DNA of 64,000 nt from CAVSRC01 sp963798195 (GCA_963798195.1 CAWCSF010000007.1:1-64000), one strand, 5' to 3'. Positions 40,121 through 49,396 are shown, counted from the stretch's first letter. Notes: generated from the sequence alone by a model not told the origin. Translations and numbers: made by a program.

Positions 40121-41092
40121 TCAAAAATTGGCATGCATATCGCGGAACAGTCTGGGAGCGACGCCGAAGCGACGCTCGAAGGCTTCCGAAAACCGGGTAG
40201 CCGGAAACAGACCGACCTGCGCAGCGACCGATTTGAGAGACAGGCCGCGCGAGAGCATCATGCGGGATGCGTCGAGCCGGGCGGTCTCGACGAAGCGGGC
40301 AGGCGTCTGGCCTGTAGCTGCCACGAATTTGCGATGGAACGTGCGCTCGGTGAGGCCGACGCGCTCCGCCAGCGCGGGCACGTCAAGCGTCGCGTCGAGA
40401 TTGGCCTGTATCCATCCAATTAGATCGGCGAATGGGCTGTCGCTTCTGACCTGCGCCTGCAGGACCGGGCTGAACTGAGACTGGTAGCCCGGACGCCGGG
40501 CATAGAGGATCAAACGCTTCGACACTTCGCCGGCCACCGTCGCATCGAGATCGCGCGCGATCATCGCCAAAGCCATATCGATCCCGGTGGTTACGCCCGC
40601 CGACGTCCACAACCGCCCCTCGACCACGTAGAGGGCATCCGGGTCGACTGTCACCGCCGGAAAAGTCTCGGCGAGCGGCTTGCATGAATCCCAGTGGGTC
40701 GCAACGCGATGCCCGTCGAGCAATCCGAGGGCGGCGAGAACAAAGCCACCGCTGCAAACTGAACCGAAACGCTCAGCCGTTGCGGCCAGCCTTGGAAGCG
40801 TCGCCCGAAGGACCGGATCGGCCACGGCAGGCAGCAGTTGCTCCCGTTCGGCCCCTGCGACCAGCAAGGTCTGGGCTTTGCCGGGCCGGAGTTTGGTGAT
40901 GCTTTGAGTCTCGACGGCGATGCCACTGCTGCTTTGGACGCTGCCGCCTTCGGCGGACACGAGACCGACCTCGTAGAAAGCGGGCTTTCCCTGTTGGCTC
41001 AGAGTGCGATTGGCACCGTTGAAAACCGATGCCGGCCCCGCGGTATCGAGCAGTTCGAAGCCGGGATAGACGATGAAGGCGACCATGTGCAT
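40121..41092 (-). CDS. GlxA-type AraC-family regulator with DJ-1/PfpI domain
   Basis: 323 aa. The N-terminal domain (about 1-190) is a DJ-1/PfpI-like glutamine-amidotransferase fold: VAFIVYPGFELLDTAGPASVF, with Cys113 in the nucleophile elbow GSVCSGGFVLA. The C-terminal domain (about 220-320) has two AraC helix-turn-helix motifs: LDVPALAERVGLTERTFHRKFVAATGQTPARF and LSLKSVAAQVGLFPATRFSEAFERRFGVAP. GlxA/FtrA regulators sense metabolites and activate nearby genes. It is divergent from a membrane protein that carries the same PfpI domain, with candidate binding sites between them. Confidence 0.9.
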   Translation of the reverse strand: MHMVAFIVYPGFELLDTAGPASVFNGANRTLSQQGKPAFYEVGLVSAEGGSVQSSSGIAVETQSITKLRPGKAQTLLVAGAEREQLLPAVADPVLRATLPRLAATAERFGSVCSGGFVLAALGLLDGHRVATHWDSCKPLAETFPAVTVDPDALYVVEGRLWTSAGVTTGIDMALAMIARDLDATVAGEVSKRLILYARRPGYQSQFSPVLQAQVRSDSPFADLIGWIQANLDATLDVPALAERVGLTERTFHRKFVAATGQTPARFVETARLDASRMMLSRGLSLKSVAAQVGLFPATRFSEAFERRFGVAPRLFRDMHANF

Positions 41093-41093
41093 T

Positions 41094-41128
41094 TGGCAGA
41101 ATATGCCATGTATTTGTCATTTCTGCCA
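41094..41128. promoter_or_regulatory. Inverted repeat between divergent regulator and membrane DJ-1 gene
   Basis: TGGCAGAA (41094-41101) and TTCTGCCA (41121-41128) form a perfect 8-bp inverted repeat with 19 bases between, and a shorter nested TGGCA-N5-TGCCA at 41094-41108. It lies just upstream of the GlxA-type gene start and about 90 bases before the membrane gene, as expected for an autoregulated GlxA-type activator. Confidence 0.55.
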
Positions 41129-41215
41129 CAGGCGCCTTTAGCTAGGTTTTGACTGGCGCCGATGGGCCGTGAAGACGGCCGGAGCCGGGTCCGTTCCAGT
41201 TGGAGAGGCGAAGCC

Positions 41216-42367
41216 ATGTCGAAATCTGTTTTCATCTTGGGCGGTGTGGCGGTCGTGATGATCATCGTCATTGGTCTGGCAGGCTTTGCCGGCTGGTTGG
41301 TAAGCCTGCCCGCAGCGACGTCGGTGGCCGAAGCTCCGCCTGTGCCACAAGACGAGGCAGACGCCATGCTCGCGGCACTCCACCACGAAGGTGAGGGCCG
41401 TCCCCTTGTTGCGGTCATAGGGCTCAACGAAGCCACCGAAACCAACGACTATGTAACGACGACCGGCATTCTGAGGCGTGCCGACGTGGCCGACGTGGTG
41501 ATGGTGGCTACGGACCCCGGACCGGTGCAGCTCTACCCAGTGCTGAGGGTCGAGCCCGACGCGACGATCGCCGAGTTCGATACCGAGCATCCCGACGGGG
41601 CTGACTACGTCATTGTCCCGGCGATGAGCCGCGACGACGATCCGGCGGTGCTCGCCTGGCTACAGAGCCAGTCGCGGAAGGGAGCGAAGATCATCGGCGT
41701 CTGCGCCGGGGCCAAGGTGGTCGCGGCTGCAGGCCTGCTCGACGGCAAGCGTGCGACGACGCACTGGTACTATCGAAACGACATGCTCAAACGAAACCCG
41801 ACGATTGAGTATGTCCCGGACCGGCGCATGGTGGCTGACGGGAATGTCGTGACCACAACCGGCATCACCGCCGCCATGCCGATGATGCTGACTCTGATCG
41901 AGGCGATCGCAGGACACGGGAAGGCCGAAGAGGTCGCCCATGGCCTCGGAATGAAGACATGGAATGCGCGGCACGCGAGTGATGCGTTCAAGTTCAGCCG
42001 TCCGTTCGCGACAACGGTCCTCGCCAATACGATCGCCTTCTGGAACCGCGACACCTGGGGTGTCGAGCTTCGGCCTGGCATCGACGAGGTGTCGCTCGCT
42101 TTGGTGGCGGACGCGTGGTCGCGGACCTATCGCTCGCGCGCGGTAACATTTGCCGCTTCCGCCGCACCCGTCATGACGGCCAACGGTGTTCGCATCCTGC
42201 CCGATGAGGCCGGAGCCGACTGGCCGGAGGCGCGTCGCGTCTCGATCATGCCCGGCTCACCGCTCACCGAGGCGCTTGACCGGACACTCGCGGCGATCGC
42301 TGCCCGCTACGGCGAAGCCACGACCAATGTCGTGGCGATGCAACTCGAATACCCGCGGGACAAATGA
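41216..42367 (+). CDS. Membrane-anchored DJ-1/PfpI-family protein
   Basis: 383 aa from ATG 41216, with GGAGAGG before it. One N-terminal transmembrane helix (residues 5-29), then an extracytoplasmic or periplasmic part with a DJ-1/PfpI domain: Cys163 in GVCAGAKVVAAAGLL, later THWYYRNDML and NVVTTTGITAAMPMML, as in the domain of GlxA regulators but without an AraC helix-turn-helix. The C-terminal 150 residues contain repeated short strands of unknown nature. The protein probably shares ligand or covalent chemistry with the divergent regulator and could act as a sensor. No catalytic activity has been shown for this group. Confidence 0.8.
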   Translation: MSKSVFILGGVAVVMIIVIGLAGFAGWLVSLPAATSVAEAPPVPQDEADAMLAALHHEGEGRPLVAVIGLNEATETNDYVTTTGILRRADVADVVMVATDPGPVQLYPVLRVEPDATIAEFDTEHPDGADYVIVPAMSRDDDPAVLAWLQSQSRKGAKIIGVCAGAKVVAAAGLLDGKRATTHWYYRNDMLKRNPTIEYVPDRRMVADGNVVTTTGITAAMPMMLTLIEAIAGHGKAEEVAHGLGMKTWNARHASDAFKFSRPFATTVLANTIAFWNRDTWGVELRPGIDEVSLALVADAWSRTYRSRAVTFAASAAPVMTANGVRILPDEAGADWPEARRVSIMPGSPLTEALDRTLAAIAARYGEATTNVVAMQLEYPRDK

Positions 42368-42493
42368 TTCTCGCGAAGAATGCGCCCCGCGAACGGCTCG
42401 GCCAGAGTGACCCATATTCATTGCCCCGTCGTCGAAAACGGCCCTGCCACCTGGACGGACAAACGGCATCATCACGCCAGAAAGGCGAAAGCA

Positions 42494-43126
42494 ATGTCAC
42501 GTGCCCGCATTCACAACTTCGCCATCTCACTCGATGGATTCGGCACTGGCGAGGGGCAGAGCGCCACGGCGCATTTCGGCCACGCGGGCGATCGTCTGCA
42601 CGAATGGATGTTCGCCACCAGGTCGTGGCAGGCTGGCGGCAGCACCGGCGTAGACGATGTTTTCGTCCAGCAGCACGATTTCGGGTTCGGCGCCGAGATC
42701 ATGGGCGCCGGCAAGTTTGGCCATCCCGGATGGCATGAAGACCTGAACTGGAAAGGTGCGTGGGGTCCAAACCCGCCTTTCCATACGCCGGTTTTCGTGC
42801 TCACCCATCATGTACGCCCCTCGATCGAGATGGAGGGGGGTACGACCTATCACTTCATCGATGTCTCGCCGGCCGACGCGCTGGAGGCCGCTCGCCGGGC
42901 GGCAAACGGCAAGGACGTGCGCATCGGCGGTGGCGCGACCATGATCCGCGAATTTCTTGCCGCCGGACTGATCGATCATATGCATGTCGCGGTGGTTCCG
43001 ATCCTGCTCGGCCGGGGCGTCCGGCTCTGGGACGGCCTCGAAGGTCTGGAGAAGACCTACAAGATCGAGTCGGTTTCCTCGCCCAGCGGCGTGACGCATC
43101 TGACATTCACGCGTGTGGGTGAGTGA
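42494..43126 (+). CDS. RibD C-terminal-like / dihydrofolate reductase-family protein
   Basis: 210 aa from ATG 42494. N-terminal IHNFAISLDGFGTG and LHEWMFATRSW, then VFVLTHHVRPSIEMEGGTTYHFI and KDVRIGGGATMIREFLAAGLIDHMHVAVVPILLGRGVRLW match the RibD C-terminal/dihydrofolate reductase-like group of Pfam, which includes many small NADPH-binding reductases of unknown substrate. Riboflavin synthesis itself is unlikely without the deaminase domain. It follows the membrane DJ-1 gene after about 125 bases and may be controlled by the same regulator. Confidence 0.85.
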   Translation: MSRARIHNFAISLDGFGTGEGQSATAHFGHAGDRLHEWMFATRSWQAGGSTGVDDVFVQQHDFGFGAEIMGAGKFGHPGWHEDLNWKGAWGPNPPFHTPVFVLTHHVRPSIEMEGGTTYHFIDVSPADALEAARRAANGKDVRIGGGATMIREFLAAGLIDHMHVAVVPILLGRGVRLWDGLEGLEKTYKIESVSSPSGVTHLTFTRVGE

Positions 43127-43272
43127 ACTGCGACGTCGAGCGCGAACCCCGCCGGCTAACCGCGCGAAGTGTCATGATGCCGAAAATTGTCATGCCCGGC
43201 TGGATTGTCTAGCCTGTCGTCGAAGATCGTGGCGTCGGCGCTTGCCCGGCCAGCTGGAAGGGAAAGCCAACC

Positions 43273-45174
43273 ATGCGCATCCTGTGGGCGATGCTCAAAT
43301 GCGCGCCATTCGGACTTCTGGCGTTCGCCTGTCTGATGCCCGGCGGCGCCTCGGCACAGCAATTCGGCCTGGATGCTCCCGCAACCGTCGGCGCGAGGGA
43401 TTCCTTCGCCGTGCGCTGGACCGCGCCGCAGGCCAAGGGCGGGCTGATCGAAATCCGGCCGACCGGCGCCAAGGCGCGCCGCGTCGCTTACGCCTACACG
43501 ACCAAGAATCCGCAAGCCGTCGAGGCGCCGGAAGAGTCGGGTGACTATGTGCTGGTGCTGGTCTTCGATGGCAAGGACCAGGTCTCCCGACCGCTCAGGG
43601 TCGAGGCCGCAACGGCGACCCTGGCCGCCGCCGCCGAGGCTGACGCGGGCGCGCGGGTCGTCATCACCTGGACCGGCCCGAACAATCGCGGCGACCTCGT
43701 TACCTTTGCGCTGCCCGGCGGTGCACCGATCCGTGGCGCCGGCTATGCCTATGTCGGCAATAGCCACGACGGCAAAGTAGCGGTGCAGGCGCCCGAGGAC
43801 GCCGCCGCCTACGACCTCGTGTATGTCAGCGGCACAACCATACTCGCTCGCATCCCGATCAGTGTCGGGGGGATCGCCGCGACGTTGGATCTTCCCGCCA
43901 AGGTGCCGGCCGGCTCGAGCGTGCAGGTCGCCTTCAAGGGGCCCAATAACAGTGGCGACCTCATCACTTTCGCCGCGCGCGATGGGGATCCGATCCGCCC
44001 GGCCAGCTACGCCTATGCCGCCAATACGCAAACCGGCAGCGTCGTGTTGCGCGCTTTCGAGCAAACCGGCGGCTACGACGTGGTCTATGTCTCGGGCGGC
44101 CGGGTAATAGGTCGCAAGCCCGTCGACATCGTGCCGATCGCCATGGCTATTGAGGCTCCCAGCGAGGTTCCGGCGCTGCTGGTCTTCGAGACCGAATGGC
44201 GGGGCCAGGGCAATCAGGGCGACCTCATAGTCCTGACGCCGCCGGGCCGGAACGAGCGCCGGGCCTATCGCTACATCGACCCCTCGGATCGAACCGTCGC
44301 GATGGCCGCGCCCGAAGAGGCAGGCCCTTACGAACTGGTCTACCTCACCCGTGGCGGCAAGGAACTGGCGCGCCGGGCGATTGCGGTGACGCCGGCGGCG
44401 GTCGATCCCGGCGAGATCGAAGTGCTGTTCAGGCCGGGCGCAGGCTTCGGACCCCAAGACGCGGTCGAGGTCATTCTCGACGCCTCCGGCAGCATGCTGC
44501 AGCGCCAGGGTGGGGAGCGCCGGATCGAGATCGCCAAGCGCACGCTCACGCGGCTGGTGAGCGAGACGATCCCGAAAGGCACTGGCTTCGCCATGCGCGT
44601 CTTCGGCAATCGCGAAGCCGATTCCTGCCGCACCGATCTGGAGATCGCGCTGGCTCCGCTTGAAGCCGACAAGGCGGTTGCCGTGATCGGCAAGATCGAC
44701 GCGGTCAATCTCGCCAAGACGCCGATCGCCATGTCGGTCGCGCGGGCGGCGGACGATCTCGCCACGGCGGGCGGAAAGCGCGTGCTGATCGTGATTACCG
44801 ATGGCGAGGAAACCTGCGACGGCGATCCCGGGCAGGCGATCGAGACTTTGCGCGCGCGCGGTTGGGACATTCGCGTCAACATCGTCGGCTACGCAATCGA
44901 CGACGCCAAGTTGGCGGAGACCTTCCAGTCCTGGGCGGCGGCGGGCGGCGGCGCCTATTTCGATGCCGCCGATGCCGATCAGCTCAACGCCGCACTCACG
45001 CGCGCCACCGCCACACCCTTCGAGCTTGTCACCGACAAAGGCGTACTGGTCGGCAAAGGTCTCGTCGGCGACGAGCCGCTAACCGTCCCCGCCGGGGCGT
45101 ATATGGTGCGCATCGGCGGCGAGGAGTTGAAGGCGGAAGTCAAGCCGCGCGCGCGGACCAGTGTTACGCCCTAG
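43273..45174 (+). CDS. Secreted von Willebrand factor A protein with four N-terminal beta repeats
   Basis: 633 aa. Signal peptide MRILWAMLKCAPFGLLAFACL..., cleavage near ASA-QQ. Residues about 29-386 hold four related repeats of about 88 residues, each with a W/F-containing strand, GPNN(R/S)GDL(V/I)TF-like core, YAY and a final Y(D/E)LVYVSG strand. From about 395 a VWA domain follows with the MIDAS DASGS at 403-407, a second strand VLIVITDGEETCDGDPGQ and a TAP-like segment. The rest ends in a Ca2+-poor short beta region. It is probably a periplasmic or secreted adhesion or interaction protein; the gene is monocistronic as far as visible. Confidence 0.85.
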   Translation: MRILWAMLKCAPFGLLAFACLMPGGASAQQFGLDAPATVGARDSFAVRWTAPQAKGGLIEIRPTGAKARRVAYAYTTKNPQAVEAPEESGDYVLVLVFDGKDQVSRPLRVEAATATLAAAAEADAGARVVITWTGPNNRGDLVTFALPGGAPIRGAGYAYVGNSHDGKVAVQAPEDAAAYDLVYVSGTTILARIPISVGGIAATLDLPAKVPAGSSVQVAFKGPNNSGDLITFAARDGDPIRPASYAYAANTQTGSVVLRAFEQTGGYDVVYVSGGRVIGRKPVDIVPIAMAIEAPSEVPALLVFETEWRGQGNQGDLIVLTPPGRNERRAYRYIDPSDRTVAMAAPEEAGPYELVYLTRGGKELARRAIAVTPAAVDPGEIEVLFRPGAGFGPQDAVEVILDASGSMLQRQGGERRIEIAKRTLTRLVSETIPKGTGFAMRVFGNREADSCRTDLEIALAPLEADKAVAVIGKIDAVNLAKTPIAMSVARAADDLATAGGKRVLIVITDGEETCDGDPGQAIETLRARGWDIRVNIVGYAIDDAKLAETFQSWAAAGGGAYFDAADADQLNAALTRATATPFELVTDKGVLVGKGLVGDEPLTVPAGAYMVRIGGEELKAEVKPRARTSVTP

Positions 45175-45351
45175 CTGTCGCCGAGCGCCGCCTCCTCCGC
45201 TGCGTATTGGGGTGGCGAGAACGCGGTGACGTTCAGCGCGCGACGATCCTGAGGACGGCGAGTGACCGATCTGTGCGACTTCGCCTTGCGACGCCATGGA
45301 ATACGCTTAGGGCTGTTGATCCTCGGTCGCGCTGGAATTTGCGGGGCACGG

Positions 45352-46305
45352 CTACAGCCGCTTCAAGACGCAAGCGACCCAGAGTCCGAGTTGCCCCATG
45401 ATCGTCTGCCGGTAGATACCGGACTTGGCTAGCGACCGGACTCTGTCACCCAGCCCGCCAGACCGTGCCGCCGAGAACAGTCTCACCACCTGCCGCGCGT
45501 CCTCGGTCAAGAGATCCTCGCAGCGGTCGAGGGCCTCGAGATTTTGCTCGTTCCATCGCGAGTAGCGCCCAGCCGTCACCTGACGCAAGCGTACCCACTG
45601 TGCGCCCCAGGAATTGTTCTCGCCCAATAGGTTGTTCCCATGCTGGCGATATCGCACCAATGGTTTTGCCGACCGATGAACGACGCCACCGGCACCCGTG
45701 GTGACGATATACGTCCACCAATCATGCGCGATGAAGCTGCATCGACGCGAGGCCTCGGCTACCACTGCGCGCGCGGCGTGGTTCATCACCATTGTATTGC
45801 CGCCCGCGATGCTCTGCACAATCGCATTCCTGAAAGCCGGCGGCATCGAGAAATTCCGCGAGTGGCCGGTCACGACCCCCTCTGCGGTCGTCAGGTGGGT
45901 TCCAGAGCAAAATACGCGAGGAGACGAAGAGTTATGTTGGCCAAGCCAGGCGATGGCGATCTCCAGTTTGTGCGGATCCCAGATATCGTCCTGGTCGCAG
46001 AAAGCATAGTGATCGGCCGTGATTGCATCGTTGACGATCAACGATCGGAAATTCTCGGCAAAGCCCATTGCGGGGCCTGACAGGATTCGAAAGCTGCCCT
46101 TGCTCCATGTCGCGGCGGCGCGCTTCAGGATTGCAGCGGAACCGTCGCTCGATCCATCGTCGGAAGCCCAGACGTCGATGCTTGGCCAAGTCTGGTTCGC
46201 CAGCGCATCGATCTGCTCCTGCAGAAAGCGCTCGCCATTGTAGACCGCCAGCAGAATGGCCACCCGCGGCAGTTCGTTCGGTTCCGTGGACGGCATTATC
46301 GCCAT
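45352..46305 (-). CDS. Glycosyltransferase family 2 (rhamnosyltransferase-like)
   Basis: 317 aa. GT-A fold: VAILLAVYNGERFLQEQIDALANQTW, WASDDGSSDGS, FAENFRSLIVNDAITADHYAFCDQDDIW with the DQDD metal-binding motif. The middle and C-terminal parts (GGNTMVMNHAARAVVAEASRRC, DWWTYIVTTGAGGVV, RYRQHGNNLLG) resemble rhamnosyltransferases such as RfbF/WbbL-type. No membrane anchor. It is the last gene of a minus-strand group with the AlgI/AlgX-like pair (gap of about 114 bases) and probably transfers a hexose or deoxyhexose in the polysaccharide. Confidence 0.87.
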   Translation of the reverse strand: MAIMPSTEPNELPRVAILLAVYNGERFLQEQIDALANQTWPSIDVWASDDGSSDGSAAILKRAAATWSKGSFRILSGPAMGFAENFRSLIVNDAITADHYAFCDQDDIWDPHKLEIAIAWLGQHNSSSPRVFCSGTHLTTAEGVVTGHSRNFSMPPAFRNAIVQSIAGGNTMVMNHAARAVVAEASRRCSFIAHDWWTYIVTTGAGGVVHRSAKPLVRYRQHGNNLLGENNSWGAQWVRLRQVTAGRYSRWNEQNLEALDRCEDLLTEDARQVVRLFSAARSGGLGDRVRSLAKSGIYRQTIMGQLGLWVACVLKRL

Positions 46306-46419
46306 GCCTTGATCAGATGACCGCTTTGGTCACCACAAAGTCAGAGTCGCCTCATGGTGTTGGACCTTACGCCGATCGCACCCAATCACCGAACGGCATG
46401 GGACGACCGAGCGCGCGGC

Positions 46420-47883
46420 TCATCGGCGCACCAGCAGGCCGACAGCAGCTGACGTCACTTTCACCGTGCCGGCTTTTCCCGATGGCATGATGCGGATGCG
46501 CGCGCCGGCGACGTAGGCAGGCAGCACAAGGCGGAGCTCCGTCGACCCCTTTGCCGTTTCTACCCGGATCGAACGCCCGGGCTCAAATTGTTGAGAATCC
46601 TTCGACGGTAGGGCTATCGTGAATTCGCCCGGCTCGTCCGCGGTGACGCCGATCTGGAGGCAGGGCAGGGCTCCTTCAGAATCCTTCTCCGGCTTCGGAA
46701 TTTGCACGTCACGATGTGCCGAAAGGGCGTCGGGTTCCGAACTCGCCGCCTGTGCAGACCCAGAGACGGCCTGAAACGATCCGCAAGCGGCGGCTTCCCT
46801 CTGGTTCCGCGCCAGAATTGTCCTGCCCAGCGCCCCGTTCCAGGAATACTCTCGGTTCAGGCGGGGAAAGAATTGCCGTTCAACCGATTCCGCGATGATG
46901 GTATCCGCGTCCTCTATCGCTCCCCTGTAGATGATTATGTCCACCAACGGCGTGTAGGTCGCCACTCCGGGAAACAGGTTCACGAAGGTGTCGTCAAGAG
47001 TTGTGTAGAACGAGTCCCGAATTGCCGCCGTCTTGCCGAGGTTGAGACGGCGTGCCGCTTCGGCGATCGCCGCTGCATCGTCGGCATCGACTTCCGGCAC
47101 CCTCTCCAGCCCGTCGAGAGCCAAAACGCCGTTTCGCAAATCGGTCCAGCGATCGAGGACGGCGCTCGCCGAAGGTTGCGGCTCCGGGATATCGGCAATG
47201 CTCCGGTCCGCCAGTTCGAAGACGAGTTGTCGCCACGCCTGCGCGGCACCGTAAGGCGTCCAGTGAGTATCGGCCGCGAAGAAGAGCGGCCGATCGCCGT
47301 GCCTGGCTTTCGCCTCCAGGAGCGGCGGGGCCTGGTCGATGATCGCCGGAGCAATCCGTTGGGCGAGGGCACGCCAGAGAGCGGCGTTTTCGGCCTTGCA
47401 GTGCGCGTATGCGCGAGCTGCGGGATTCAGCTTGTCAGGATAGACCGTCGCCTTATCCGGCGGGACGACGAAGACGAGCCGAACGCCGGCCGCCTGAGCT
47501 ACGTCGACGAGAGTATCGGCGCGTGCCAGGTCGGTGGCGAAGCTGGCGCTTTCGATGCAGCGGCCTTCCCAGAACTGATTTTTGAAATAGAGCCAGTCTC
47601 CAACCCCCGAGACCACCAGCGGCGTGTCGATGTAGCCGAGGACCAGATACCGAAACGCGTTGTCACCGCGGATCGCAAGCCAACGCATGAGCGAACGATC
47701 GAGAACGGCGCTCATGATCCTGGTCTGGTCCCAGGGCCACGCGGTCAACTCGGCCCAGGTCGGAAAGCGGGCAAACGGGCGGTCATGGACAGGCACAGGC
47801 GCGAAAGCGAAGAAACTCGCGATCGGTGCGAGAAGAATGATGATGAAAAGGCCGGCGCGGGTTGCCCTGATGATGTTCAGCAT
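46420..47883 (-). CDS. AlgX/AlgJ-like SGNH-type O-acetyltransferase partner
   Basis: 487 aa from ATG 47883, five bases after the MBOAT stop. Residues 10-30 form a transmembrane or signal segment. The SGNH-like AlgX/AlgJ motifs are visible: Asp205 and His207 in AADTHWTPYGAAQAW and a Ser291 in RDSFYTTLDD (GDSF-like motif with Gly replaced by Arg). The C-terminal part (about 350-480) is beta-rich and ends in KVTSAAVGLLVRR. AlgX and AlgJ add acetyl groups, delivered by AlgI, to alginate in the periplasm. Here an analogous polysaccharide O-acetyl transfer is likely. Confidence 0.82.
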   Translation of the reverse strand: MLNIIRATRAGLFIIILLAPIASFFAFAPVPVHDRPFARFPTWAELTAWPWDQTRIMSAVLDRSLMRWLAIRGDNAFRYLVLGYIDTPLVVSGVGDWLYFKNQFWEGRCIESASFATDLARADTLVDVAQAAGVRLVFVVPPDKATVYPDKLNPAARAYAHCKAENAALWRALAQRIAPAIIDQAPPLLEAKARHGDRPLFFAADTHWTPYGAAQAWRQLVFELADRSIADIPEPQPSASAVLDRWTDLRNGVLALDGLERVPEVDADDAAAIAEAARRLNLGKTAAIRDSFYTTLDDTFVNLFPGVATYTPLVDIIIYRGAIEDADTIIAESVERQFFPRLNREYSWNGALGRTILARNQREAAACGSFQAVSGSAQAASSEPDALSAHRDVQIPKPEKDSEGALPCLQIGVTADEPGEFTIALPSKDSQQFEPGRSIRVETAKGSTELRLVLPAYVAGARIRIMPSGKAGTVKVTSAAVGLLVRR

Positions 47884-47888
47884 GACGG

Positions 47889-49322
47889 TCAAAACCGGAA
47901 ATAGAGGAACGGCGTGTAGCCCTCCGAGAAGACCAGAATGCCCGCCACGATGCATGCGGCGGTCGCGTAAGCGAGACTTGCCAGTTCTCCCCAAACCGGA
48001 AGGTCTGTTCGGCCAAGCAGGCGGCCAAAGGAGAAACCTGCCGGCAACAGAAAAGTCAGCGCACCCGCCAGAAGCGCGGCCAGATGGACCTGAGGCGCTA
48101 GCGCGGTCACGACGCTGTCCGAAAAGGTCAATGCGTTAGCATCGGGCAAGACCATTGCGCCAAACATATGCGCTGCGGCATGCAGGCTGGGCGCGCGGAA
48201 AATCACCCATCCTACAAGGACGACTGGAATGACATAGCAAAAGCGCGCCACGAGCGAGAGGATCGAACCGCCGCCATTGTTTGCCGGCGCCTCCCAACGG
48301 CGACGGAAAGCGAACCGTTCAAAGATGAGAAAGACGCCGTTATACGCGCCCCACACGACGAAGGTGCGCGCGGCGCCGTGCCACAGTCCAACCAGCAGAA
48401 AAACCAGGAGCAGGTTGCGGTAGGTCGCAATCGCGCCGGCCCGGCTTCCGCCGAGCGGAATGTAAACGTAATCTCGGAACCATGTGCTGAGCGAGATGTG
48501 CCAGCGACGCCAGAACTCCGTCATGGAACTGCTGGAGTAGGGTCGATTGAAGTTCTCGGGGATGCGGATGCCGAACATCTGGCCAAGTCCGATCGCCATG
48601 TCGGAGTAGCCTGAAAAGTCGAAATAGATCTGAACGGCAAATGCCAGAGCTCCAAGCCAGGCATCGGCGAAAGTCATCTGGTCCGGCGGGACAGCGAACG
48701 CTACATCGACGATGTTGGCAACGCCGTCGGCGATGAGCACTTTCTTCAGGAGGCCATGTGCGAAGCGGGCGACGCCGGCCGCAAAGAGGTCAAGTTTGAT
48801 CCTGGGATTGTGAAAATCGGCGGCGACGTCGCGATAACGCACGATCGGCCCGGCGATCAATTGCGGAAAGAATGCGATGTACGCGCCAAAGGTGATCGGG
48901 TTGGGCTCAGTCGTTGCGTCGTGGCGATAGACGTCGACGAGATATGAGATGCCTTGGAAGGTGAAGAAGGAGATGCCGATTGGCAGAGCGGTCCGCCCCA
49001 CCACCGCTGCGATGTCGGTACCAACAACGGCGTCGATATTGCCGGCAAAGAAGAAGACGTACTTGTAGTAGCAAAGGATCGACAGATCGGCCGCGATGAA
49101 CGCCGCGAGTATCCACCACTGCCGCCTGCGATTGAGAACCAGGCCCCCGAGATAGTTGATCGCGATGCTCATGAGCAGGACACTGGTGTGACCGGCCGAG
49201 CGGTAGAAGATCAGACTGACAAACAGAAGTGCCGGAGCGAAAGCAACGCGCGACAAGCCTATGCCGGCGGCAAGGGCGATCGGAAGAAAAAAGAATAGAA
49301 ATCCGGGATCGGAGAAAACCAC
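47889..49322 (-). CDS. MBOAT-family O-acyltransferase (AlgI-like)
   Basis: 477 aa with about ten to eleven hydrophobic segments. The MBOAT signature is intact: FNRPYSSSSMTEFWRRWHISLSTWFRDYVYIPLGGSR with His275, and GLWHGAARTFVVWG with the catalytic His315. SFFTFQGISYLVDVYRHD is typical of AlgI/DltB-like subgroups. It transfers acetyl groups across the membrane to a partner encoded next, the AlgX-like protein. The gene starts the minus-strand unit; its start is 74 bases from a divergent plus-strand gene. Confidence 0.9.
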   Translation of the reverse strand: MVFSDPGFLFFFLPIALAAGIGLSRVAFAPALLFVSLIFYRSAGHTSVLLMSIAINYLGGLVLNRRRQWWILAAFIAADLSILCYYKYVFFFAGNIDAVVGTDIAAVVGRTALPIGISFFTFQGISYLVDVYRHDATTEPNPITFGAYIAFFPQLIAGPIVRYRDVAADFHNPRIKLDLFAAGVARFAHGLLKKVLIADGVANIVDVAFAVPPDQMTFADAWLGALAFAVQIYFDFSGYSDMAIGLGQMFGIRIPENFNRPYSSSSMTEFWRRWHISLSTWFRDYVYIPLGGSRAGAIATYRNLLLVFLLVGLWHGAARTFVVWGAYNGVFLIFERFAFRRRWEAPANNGGGSILSLVARFCYVIPVVLVGWVIFRAPSLHAAAHMFGAMVLPDANALTFSDSVVTALAPQVHLAALLAGALTFLLPAGFSFGRLLGRTDLPVWGELASLAYATAACIVAGILVFSEGYTPFLYFRF

Positions 49323-49396
49323 AGATTCGGACTCCGCCGCACGCAGATCAGACGAAGCCGTTGGTCAGGCCCTGCGTTCGATTATGACAGAGACAG

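Noticed and set aside
43170..43194. Direct repeat TGTCATG, 18 bases apart, before the VWA gene
   Set aside because: Too short and common to call a regulatory site without a further copy.
43156..44457. Minus-strand open frame of 433 codons
   Set aside because: Antisense to the VWA protein, which has a signal peptide and metal-ion motif.
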